Shown here: piece by piece, positions 1 through 5,900 of the stretch | Layout: each line of letters opens with the position of its first letter | Numbering within the stretch: position 1 is the stretch's first letter | Assembly (NCBI GenBank): GCA_965372385.1 | Contig: CBDVCD010000199.1 | Span: 1 to 6,516 of the forward strand | Reading direction: 5' to 3' | DNA length: 6,516 bases | From: JASJBU01 sp965372385 | GTDB lineage: Bacteria > Pseudomonadota > Gammaproteobacteria > Chromatiales > Chromatiaceae | Notes under the pieces: generated by a model | Told to the model about the DNA's origin: nothing | What the model saw: the letters and a program-made list of their open reading frames with translations, nothing else | Databases searched by the model: none | Program-made: the position numbers and the translations under genes

Positions 1-424
1 AACCGGACCGCCGGGCAACGGCACGGAATTGATGAAATAATGAACTGTCACGAATAGTACGAACATGAAGCTCGCGCCGCAGTAGGTGGGTCCGTGTTTA
101 TGGCTTTGTTATGGCACAGACTTGACGATGGCGCAATACTTCGAATACAGGGTGCGGTTGAATAAGACCAACGCTTTTGTGAGCTTGAAGCTTGGTGATG
201 ACCATGAACGTCGCCCCCATTTGCAGCCTTTGCTGAAACCGCTGAACCTTTTATTTGCCGCATGACTTTCATGAGGCTGCCAATGCTTTTTCTCGATAGA
301 TACGAGTCGCTATCGGTGTGGCAGTAACCTTGAAAAGAGCGCTTTTGAATTCACAGACTTTCATATTGGATTGTTGTTATAACTTGTAATTAACAGGAAT
401 CACTGAATCCCTCTATTTTTCTTG

Positions 425-448
425 TATATACAGACTATAATGCCTGGT
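425..448 (+). promoter_or_regulatory. Candidate integrase promoter -10 with adjoining LexA half-site
   Basis: A perfect TATAAT lies at 436-441, about 45 bases before the integrase start codon; the matching -35 region (around 413-418) is poor. Directly upstream, TATATACAG (425-433) equals one half of the gammaproteobacterial LexA operator (CTGT-N8-ACAG), but the other half is not recognisable. Integron integrase genes are often under SOS control, so a degenerate LexA site here is plausible but not shown. Confidence 0.35.
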
Positions 449-462
449 ATTAGTATATTCAA
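434..462 (-). promoter_or_regulatory. Candidate sigma70 promoter pointing away from intI (Pc-like)
   Basis: Read on the minus strand, TTGAAT (462-457) is separated by exactly 17 bases from TATAGT (439-434). This matches the sigma70 consensus at four of six and five of six positions. It would fire leftward, towards the side where cassettes would lie, and so occupies the role of an integron Pc promoter. It overlaps the -10 of the opposing integrase promoter. This is inferred from sequence only. Confidence 0.4.
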
Positions 463-471
463 GATAAAAAT

Positions 472-476
472 AGGAA
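472..476 (+). promoter_or_regulatory. Ribosome binding site of the integrase
   Basis: AGGAA lies nine bases before the GTG at 486. It supports the GTG start, which gives a 336-residue protein, over the internal ATG at residue 22; that would remove residues preceding the SAM-like DNA-binding domain. Confidence 0.5.
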
Positions 477-485
477 TTATAACGG

Positions 486-1496
486 GTGTCTCAGTATCCT
501 TCTAAATCATCTGACAAACCTCTTTTTAGACCCAGCTCGAGGCGTTTGATGGATCAAGTTAGAGAGGTACTACGGTATCACCACTACGCTATTCGTACTG
601 AGGATGCCTATGTCAAATGGATTCTGGCATTTATCCGTTTTCATGGGCGTAAGCACCCGCGAGAAATGGGTAAAGCTGAAATTGAGGCATTTTTGTCAAA
701 TTTGGCTGTAAACAAGAATTGTGCAAAATCTACACAAAACCAAGCATTGAACGCGATAGTATTTCTATATAAACAGGTTCTAGATATGCCTGTGGCTAAA
801 GATCTGGCGCCTATTCGTTCCAAGAAGCCGGTACGTTTGCCTGTAGTTATGAGTCGAAATGAAGTAGCTCAGGTACTGAGCCACATGTCTGGTGTAACGG
901 GATTGATGGCTCAGCTGATGTATGGTGGGGGTCTGCGGCTAATGGAAGTTGTACGTTTGCGGGTTCAGGATTTTGACTTTGAAAACGGGCTGATTATGGT
1001 ACGTGATGGTAAGGGTGGTAAAGACCGATCCACATTGTTTGCTAAAAGTCTCCATAAACTGATATTGCAGCATCTTGAAAAAGTGAAAAAAGTATTTGAA
1101 GAAGACCTGGCTAGTGGAAACGCCAATGTCTGGTTGCCTTATGCCTTAGCAAAGAAATATCCGAAAGCCGGGAAAACATGGAATTGGCAATACGCTTTTC
1201 CTTCAACTCAATTATCGTGTGATCCGCGAAGTAAGGAGCTGAGAAGGCATCATATGGATGAATCGAATGTGCAAAAAGCCGTGCGCAAGGCAGTAGTTAA
1301 AACGGGTATAACCAAACGTATTACTACGCATACATTTCGTCATTCTTTTGCAACGCATATACTTGAATCAGGCACCAATATCCGTGTAGTGCAGAAACTG
1401 TTAGGGCATGCTGATGTGAAAACCACAGAAATTTATACCCATGTATTGCAACAAAATATCAGTGCCGTCATCAGTCCACTTGATCAGCTGGAGTGA
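486..1496 (+). CDS. intI: Integron integrase (tyrosine recombinase, IntI family)
   Basis: A site-specific tyrosine recombinase that would insert and excise gene cassettes by attI x attC and attC x attC recombination, acting on folded single-stranded attC DNA. The protein has 336 residues, against 337 for IntI1. The N-terminal core-binding domain spans about 25-110 (contains RYHHYAIRTEDAYVKWI). The catalytic domain holds Arg151 (GGGLRLMEV), a probable Lys179 (GKGGKDR), His282 and Arg285 (HTFRHS), His308 (LLGHAD) and the nucleophile Tyr317 (EIYTHV); by alignment from memory these sit five residues after IntI1 R146, H277, R280, H303 and Y312. The IntI-specific extra segment, absent from XerC/XerD, is present at about 215-256 (LPYALAKKYPKAGKTWNWQY and RRHHM). 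It starts with GTG after a good AGGAA. Base composition is distinctly AT-richer than the pump gene in the same window, consistent with transfer. It appears intact. No cassette array is recognisable on either side, so it may be a solitary integrase, or its array lies left of the window. The family call is firm; the integron class is not determined. Confidence 0.95.
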   Translation: MSQYPSKSSDKPLFRPSSRRLMDQVREVLRYHHYAIRTEDAYVKWILAFIRFHGRKHPREMGKAEIEAFLSNLAVNKNCAKSTQNQALNAIVFLYKQVLDMPVAKDLAPIRSKKPVRLPVVMSRNEVAQVLSHMSGVTGLMAQLMYGGGLRLMEVVRLRVQDFDFENGLIMVRDGKGGKDRSTLFAKSLHKLILQHLEKVKKVFEEDLASGNANVWLPYALAKKYPKAGKTWNWQYAFPSTQLSCDPRSKELRRHHMDESNVQKAVRKAVVKTGITKRITTHTFRHSFATHILESGTNIRVVQKLLGHADVKTTEIYTHVLQQNISAVISPLDQLE

Positions 1497-1506
1497 TAAA
1501 AGAAAT
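1497..1506. repeat. Left 10-bp direct repeat (putative target-site duplication)
   Basis: TAAAAGAAAT, directly after the integrase stop codon, is repeated exactly at 1606-1615. The two copies abut the palindromic element 1507-1605 on both sides, as expected for a target duplication made at insertion. Confidence 0.6.
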
Positions 1507-1605
1507 GGGGTATCCACATGAGTGCGGTAACCTCTACCGGTTGTGGTCTCGCCATGGTTGGCAACTCCACATCTAGTACTAACCGCACTCAGATGGATAC
1601 CCCCC
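1507..1605. mobile_element. 99-bp palindromic MITE-like element next to intI
   Basis: The ends form long inverted repeats: 1507-1528 (starting GGGGTATCCA) pairs with 1582-1603 (ending TGGATACCCC) over 22 positions with only two mismatches. The 53-base centre has further local pairing (1542-1546 with 1567-1571, 1551-1553 with 1560-1562) and no coding capacity. An identical 10-bp sequence flanks the element on both sides. This is the architecture of a miniature inverted-repeat element moved by a transposase encoded elsewhere. A 10-bp duplication would fit some IS4-like transposases, but I do not recognise the ends. It is not an attC, because the AAC...GTT core boxes are missing at its ends. As RNA it would fold into one long hairpin just behind the integrase stop codon, so it may also affect the 3' end of the intI message; there is no following U-tract. 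Confidence 0.6.
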
Positions 1606-1615
1606 TAAAAGAAAT
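1606..1615. repeat. Right 10-bp direct repeat (putative target-site duplication)
   Basis: TAAAAGAAAT, an exact copy of 1497-1506, immediately follows the C-run that ends the palindromic element. Confidence 0.6.
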
Positions 1616-1642
1616 AAGGTCAGAGCATTTATAATTCCGTTT

Positions 1643-1852
1643 ATGAGCGATACGAGAAGCTCTGTCTTGGTGACTCTGAAACAAGATAGGGTCTATCCGT
1701 ACTGCTCTGATCTAAGCCTCAGGTGGCTTGTGGAATCGAAAGGTTCTTTTGCAGGTCTATGGAAGACTCAGGGCCACAACCGTGAATATATTCCTTCCAT
1801 CACTAAAGCCGTACGAGACTACGCTGACAATAACAAGTGCCATCCGCGCTGA
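1643..1852 (+). CDS. Small hypothetical protein, 69 aa (weak call)
   Basis: An open frame from ATG to TGA that I do not recognise. The product is mixed in composition, with three cysteines (in YPYCSDL and NKCHPR and nothing resembling a zinc-binding pair), no membrane segment and no signal peptide. The start has no clear Shine-Dalgarno; AAGG lies more than 20 bases upstream. It sits between the MITE-like element and a cluster of REP-like motifs, and the sequence just before it (GGTCAGAGCATTTATAA) resembles flanks I associate with RAYT-type elements. It could be a remnant of a mobile unit, a small orphan gene, or chance. Support is limited to its length in an otherwise gene-free stretch. Confidence 0.3.
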   Translation: MSDTRSSVLVTLKQDRVYPYCSDLSLRWLVESKGSFAGLWKTQGHNREYIPSITKAVRDYADNNKCHPR

Positions 1853-1867
1853 GTTATAAATTCTATG

Positions 1868-1967
1868 AACGTCCCCTTGGGATACTAAACCATTAAATAA
1901 TTCTATTTGTATTGCCTACAGCAGGGGACGTTTCCCTTAAAGGATTTAATAGGTAACGTCCCCTGCT
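1868..1967. repeat. REP-like cluster: three copies of AACGTCCCCT, two forming a hairpin
   Basis: AACGTCCCCT occurs at 1868-1877 and 1956-1965, and inverted (AGGGGACGTT) at 1923-1932. The inverted copy and the last copy extend into an imperfect palindrome: 1920-1935 pairs with 1952-1967 at 15 of 16 positions around a 16-base loop. The right arm touches the stop codon of the minus-strand Uma2 gene, so its transcript would end in this hairpin. There is no T-run beyond the hairpin, so it is not a canonical Rho-independent terminator. From memory, similar GGGGACGTT palindromes accompany IS200-like RAYT transposases; no transposase gene is present at this spot. Confidence 0.5.
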
Positions 1968-2524
1968 CACCCCCACAAGCTGCCCAAGGAAAACTCAATG
2001 GCATCAAAAGGTGGCTGGCATACCGGGTCATCGTCCTTGAGGCTGGTCATCAGACTCCAGTGACCCTCCTTGAGTTGATAGACTTCGAGGGTTTTAAGGT
2101 CAGGGTCGATCAGCCAGAGATGCTGAACGTTTTCCCTGGCATAGAGCGGCATTTTGATGACCCGGTCGGTGCGTGCAGTGGATGGTGAGAGGATCTCGCA
2201 GACCCAATCTGGAGCAAGTTCGAACCAGGCAGTCTCAGGCAGCTCGGGCATACGCTTTCGGTGCCAGCCGGCCAGGTCGGGCACGAGGATATCCCCACCC
2301 AGATGGAGTTCAGGCTCGTCGATGATCCACCAGCCTCCTGGGCCACCGCTGCCATGCTGAAATGGGTTCCAGAGGTTACCTCCCAAACCCGAATAGGCGA
2401 GGGCATGTTTCGGCGCTGGCCTTGGATGAGTGTACAGCTGGCCATTCAGTATCTCGCCCACAAGATTTTCCGGCAGGGCAAGGATCTCTTCGTAGGTGGC
2501 GTCTTTATTAGCGGTTTCTGACAT
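1967..2524 (-). CDS. Uma2-family PD-(D/E)XK putative endonuclease (DUF820)
   Basis: A 185-residue cytosolic protein of the Uma2/DUF820 family, predicted restriction-endonuclease-fold nucleases whose physiological substrate is mostly unknown. The family pattern is complete: an N-terminal YEEILALPENLVGEILNG segment with Glu24, the ILVPDLAGW strand with Asp83, the core CEILSPST strand with Glu110, a conserved downstream Lys124 (TDRVIKMPLYA), and the LWLIDPDLKTLEVYQL strands (about 136-151). The probable metal-binding set is Glu24, Asp83 and Glu110, with Lys124 as the migrated lysine. Length is normal for the family. The ATG at 2524 follows a GGAG (2530-2533) at five bases' spacing. It is a single gene: the RAYT/REP fossil lies upstream and the AACGTCCCCT hairpin begins at its stop codon. 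No partner gene or restriction-modification system is nearby, so its role cannot be read from context. Confidence 0.9.
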   Translation of the reverse strand: MSETANKDATYEEILALPENLVGEILNGQLYTHPRPAPKHALAYSGLGGNLWNPFQHGSGGPGGWWIIDEPELHLGGDILVPDLAGWHRKRMPELPETAWFELAPDWVCEILSPSTARTDRVIKMPLYARENVQHLWLIDPDLKTLEVYQLKEGHWSLMTSLKDDDPVCQPPFDAIEFSLGSLWG

Positions 2525-2529
2525 AGGGA

Positions 2530-2533
2530 CTCC
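2530..2533 (-). promoter_or_regulatory. Ribosome binding site of the Uma2 gene
   Basis: GGAG on the minus strand, five bases before the ATG at 2524. It fixes this start, since no other in-frame start nearby has comparable support. Confidence 0.6.
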
Positions 2534-2570
2534 GCAACAATCAATTATTCATAAAGAGTTTAACAGCGAG

Positions 2571-2599
2571 TAGGGCGGAAAAGCGCAGCGCCTTCCGCC
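2571..2599 (+). repeat. REP sequence, left copy (inverted pair with 2925-2953)
   Basis: A 29-base sequence beginning TAGGGCGGAA and ending CTTCCGCC. It is itself palindromic (GGCGGAA at 2574-2580 pairs with TTCCGCC at 2593-2599), so it folds into a REP-type hairpin. It is an exact reverse complement of 2925-2953. It lies just downstream of the remnant RAYT reading frame and about 40 bases upstream of the Uma2 ribosome binding site, inside that gene's promoter region. Confidence 0.85.
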
Positions 2600-2615
2600 A
2601 TTTTGCCGTTTCGCC

Positions 2616-2753
2616 TTATTTACTCATCATCTTTGGCTTACCGGTATCCAATCCAAATTCCAAATGACTTGCCTAATCTTCAGGATACACGCCCAACTCA
2701 ACAGTGAAGAAATAAGTGCTGCCAGGCACACGGTTTCGGCGATAGTCTGGCAT
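2616..2753 (-). pseudogene. Internally deleted REP-associated tyrosine transposase (RAYT) remnant
   Basis: Read on the minus strand from the ATG at 2753, the frame gives MPDYRRNRVPGSTYFFTV, which is the characteristic N-terminus of RAYT proteins (IS200-like Y1 transposases, usually well over 100 residues). Two residues later the text jumps to GVYPED and a TAG stop (2673-2675). GVYPEDW matches the typical C-terminal end of these proteins (a YPxDW motif), so the TAG probably replaces the Trp codon TGG; reading on in the same frame gives 18 more codons before TAA (2616-2618). The HUH motif and the catalytic tyrosine are therefore missing. The simplest reading is an in-frame internal deletion followed by a nonsense mutation, leaving a non-autonomous unit bounded by REP sequences. 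The N-terminal match is recognised with confidence; the C-terminal match is a short motif and less certain. Confidence 0.75.
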
Positions 2754-2754
2754 G

Positions 2755-2762
2755 TTGTGATT
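2755..2762. repeat. 8-bp target-site duplication, left copy
   Basis: TTGTGATT directly abuts the left end of the MITE and is repeated exactly at 2898-2905. Removing the MITE and one copy restores a continuous RAYT upstream sequence. Confidence 0.85.
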
Positions 2763-2897
2763 GGCTATGTCTGCGTTAAGTGTTGGTTTCTATTTCAAGC
2801 GACACTAACTTATTGATTTTAACGTCAATTACAACTAAAGGTAGGTCGTGAAAAATCAAGAGGTTAGATTGTTTCAACACTTAACGCAGACATAGCC
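2763..2897. mobile_element. 135-bp MITE with perfect 23-bp terminal inverted repeats
   Basis: The left end 2763-2785 (GGCTATGTCTGCGTTAAG...) is an exact reverse complement of the right end 2875-2897. The 89-base interior is AT-rich with no significant reading frame. The element is bracketed by identical 8-bp copies of TTGTGATT, so this is a clean transposition product and recent enough to keep both duplication and ends intact. Ends starting GG and an 8-bp duplication are compatible with transposases of the IS1595 or ISL3 type; the family is not settled by sequence inspection. It interrupts the REP-RAYT unit nine bases upstream of the RAYT start codon, so it inserted after that unit was in place. 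Confidence 0.88.
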
Positions 2898-2905
2898 TTG
2901 TGATT
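2898..2905. repeat. 8-bp target-site duplication, right copy
   Basis: TTGTGATT, an exact copy of 2755-2762, immediately after the right terminal inverted repeat. Confidence 0.85.
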
Positions 2906-2924
2906 ATGTCAGCCGATCCCATAC

Positions 2925-2953
2925 GGCGGAAGGCGCTGCGCTTTTCCGCCCTA
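2925..2953 (-). repeat. REP sequence, right copy
   Basis: A perfect reverse complement of 2571-2599 over 29 bases, with partial similarity continuing a few bases outward (CACGCT against CTCGCT). It lies 18 bases past the stop codon of the RND pump gene, so it would form a hairpin in the 3' end of that transcript, a common REP location that can stabilise or end a message. With the left copy it bounds the 383-bp composite containing the RAYT remnant and the MITE. Confidence 0.85.
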
Positions 2954-2971
2954 CACGCTATGGAAAATTAA

Positions 2972-5900
2972 TCACAGAGACTCCGATTTCTCAGGAATCT
3001 CACACATCACCGCTTCTTCTTCATCGGTAGGCGTCTTACAGAATGCGGCACCAGCGGTAATGCATCCCAGAGGCACTACCAGCAGGGTCAGGGGTACCGC
3101 GACGATGGGGCCGAACAGCAGCGAGATGGCCATGCCCTGAAAGATGGGGTCGAACAGGATCGCGAAGGCTCCCGCCATCATGGTGAGGTCGGTGACCCAG
3201 ATGGGACGCATGCGGATCTGCCCGGCCAGCATCACCGCTTCCTTGACATTGACGCCCCGATGCACCTCATTCTTGGCGAAGTCCACCAGCAGGATGGAGT
3301 TGCGCACCTCGATGCCCGCCAGGGCGATGAAGCCGATCATGGAGGTGGCGGTGAATTCCGCGCTCAGCAGCCAGTGACCCGGGATGATGCCGATCAGGGT
3401 AAGAGGGATGGGGGCCATGATGATGGCGGGTTGGATGAAGTTGCCGAACTCCCACACCAGCAGGATGTAGATGAGCACCAGTGCGGCGGCGAAGGCCAGT
3501 CCCAGGTCCCGGAAAGTCTCGTAGGTGATGACCCATTCGCCGCTCCACTCGAAGCCGGTTACCGCGTCATCCGCCGGCGGGCCGGTCAGGGTGCCGCTGA
3601 TCTGTACCCCATCGGGGGTCGTGTAGTTCTCCAGCTGATCCTCCACCGCCAGCATGCCGTAGATCGGCGCCCCTAGCCTGCCTTCCATCTCGCCCACCAC
3701 ATATTCCATCGGCCGCAGGTCCTTGTGGTAGATGATCGGGTCCTCCGGGATCTGCTGGAAGTGGCCGAGCTCGAACAGGGGGACCGTCCCGCCGGCCTCG
3801 GCAGAGATTGGCAGATTGGCCAGCCGGTTCAGTTCGGAGCGGGTGGCAAGGGGCAACTGTATGACCAGATAGGTGGGTTCCAGTTCTTTGCCACGCTTGA
3901 CATCACCCAGCCGGTAGCCTCCCAGGGCCATGTCCAGGTTGCGGGTGATGGTCTCCACCGACACACCGTTGCGGCTGGCCTTCTCGGTATTCACCTCGAA
4001 GTGCCAACGCAGGTAGTCATCGGTCATGTAGCTGTCCACATCCACCAGGTTGGGGGCCTGTTCGAACAGGCTGATCATCTCCCGGGCGACTGCCCGGCGG
4101 GTCGGCTCGTCCGGTCCGTAGATCTCGGCCACCACGGTTTGCAGTACCGGTGGACCCGGCGGCATCTCCACCACCGCGATGCGTGCCCCCAGTTCCCTGG
4201 CGATTGGGGTGATTAATTGCCGGGCGGCCTCGGCGATCTGGTGGCTGCTGCGCTGCCGTTTTCCCTTGTCCCGCAACATCACCTGGATGTCGGCCTGCCA
4301 GGGTTCGGTGCGCAGGTAGTAGTGGCGTACCATGCCATTGAAGTTGAAGGGGGAGGCGGTACCTACATAGGACTGCAGGGCGGTCACCTCCGGCAGGGTA
4401 CGCAGCGCCTCAACCAGTTTCAGGGTGGTGTTGGCGGTGACCGGCAGGGCCGTGCCCTCGGGCAGGTTGATCACCACGTTGAACTCCGGCTTGTTGTCGA
4501 AGGGCAGCATCTTCACCGTCACCGCCTTGAAATAGAACAGGGAGCAGGCGATAAAGAAGGCGGCGACAATAGTACCGAGGAAGATCCAGGCGAGCCGGCG
4601 ATTGCTGATCAGGGGATTGATGATCGGCTGGTAGATATTGCCGATCATTTGCTGAATTCGGCGTTCCTTTTTTTCCGCTCGCTTCAGACTGTCCAGCTTG
4701 GGCCGCAGCAGGTAGGCGAACCAGGGGGTGAAGACGAAGGCGGCAAACAAAGAGAAGAGCATCGCCACCGAGCCGAACAGGGGGATGGGGAACATATAGG
4801 GCCCCATCATGCCGCTGACGAAACCCATTGGCAGCAGGGCGGCCAGCACGGCGAAGGTGGCGATGATGGTTGGATTGCCCACCTCCCGTACCGCATCGAT
4901 GGCGATCCCCTTGCTGGTGTAGTCGTCATGCAGCCAGCGACGGAAGATGTTCTCCACTACCACGGTGGCATCGTCCACCAGGATGCCGATGGCAAAGATC
5001 AGGGCGAACAGGCTGACCCGGTTGATGGTGTAACCCAGGGCCCAGGAGGACCAGATGGCGATCAGGATCACCACCGGGATGATGGTGATCACCACCAGGG
5101 CCGGGCGCCCGCCGATGGTGACCCAGCAAAGGATGCTCACCGCGATGGTGGCCCCCAACAGTGAGGCCAGCAGCTCGTTGACCTTGTCGTTGGCGGTCTT
5201 GCCGTAGTTGCGGGTGATACTGGCCTGGACATTGTCGGGAATCAGTCTGCCTTTGAGACCGTCGAGCTTGTGCAGTATGGCATCCGCGACGGTGACACCA
5301 TTGGAGCCCTCTTTCTTGGCGATGGCGAGGGTGACCGCGGCGGCTCCCTCGGTGACAGGCCGGTCCGTCCCGTCGGCGGGTCCGCTGTAGTAGTTCACCA
5401 GCTGGTGGGTCTCCTCCGCACCATCGATGACATTCGCTACGTCATGCACGTAGATGGGTTTGCCAAAGCGGGTGCCCACCACCAGCCGGGAGACCTCCGC
5501 CGCGTTCTTCAGGAAGTGGCCGCCGGTCACGGTGAAGTGGGTGTCGCTGATCTCCATGGAGCCAGTGGCCTGCTCGATATTCGCGCCCTGGATGGCGCCG
5601 GCAACCTGATCCAGGCTGATGCCGTGGCCGGCCAGCCTCTCTGGCAGGACCTCGATGCGTACCTGCAGTGCGCGGCCCCCGACGATGAAGCCCTGTCCGG
5701 TATCGGGTACCTCTTTCAGGCGTTGCAACACATCCGTGGCCAGGGTACGCAGGTTGGCGTCGTCCAGTTCATGGGACCAGAGGGTGATCGTGACCACCGG
5801 TACATCGTCGATCCCCTTGGGTTTCACCAGCGGCATGGACACCCCGGGAGGGATCTTGTCCAGGTTGGACTGGAGTTTGTCGTGGACCTTGACGATGGAG

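Larger units (their letters stand above)
1..485. other. AT-rich region upstream of the integrase gene, no confident gene
   Basis: This stretch precedes the integrase start, where attI and the first cassettes of a conventional integron would lie, with cassette genes on the minus strand. I found no convincing attI (no GTTRRRY core in a suitable position) and no complete attC. Short open frames exist: a plus-strand frame at 128-265 (45 codons, starting MAQYFEYRVRLNK), a minus-strand frame at 48-272 that is serine-rich and does not look coding, and a minus-strand frame starting at 66 and running off the left edge (starting MFVLFVTVHYFINS, hydrophobic). None has a good ribosome binding site or a family I recognise. 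The first 30 bases are clearly more GC-rich than the rest, so a different sequence may begin at the left edge. A nested stem (277-282 with 319-324, 294-299 with 310-315) is also present. Confidence 0.5.

Noticed and set aside
157..163. GTTGAAT as an attI core
   Set aside because: It fits GTTRRRY, but such a motif is expected by chance about once per 500 bases counting both strands, and nothing around it supports integrase binding sites.
48..272. Minus-strand 74-codon open frame as a possible cassette gene
   Set aside because: Serine/alanine-rich product without recognisable features, no ribosome binding site, and no attC to define a cassette.
418..433. Complete LexA operator in front of the integrase
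   Set aside because: Only the right half (TATATACAG) matches; the left CTGT half is absent at the required spacing.
1507..1605. The palindrome after intI as an attC site
   Set aside because: attC sites need RYYYAAC at one end and GTTRRRY at the other; the ends here are GGGGTATCC and GGATACCCC, and pairing is too complete.
1507..1605. The same palindrome as a Rho-independent terminator
   Set aside because: The stem is far too long with a 53-base loop, and the sequence after it is C-rich and then A-rich, not a T-run.
2110..2521. Overlapping open frames on both strands within the Uma2 gene
   Set aside because: The Uma2 frame carries the full family motif set and a ribosome binding site; the others have none.
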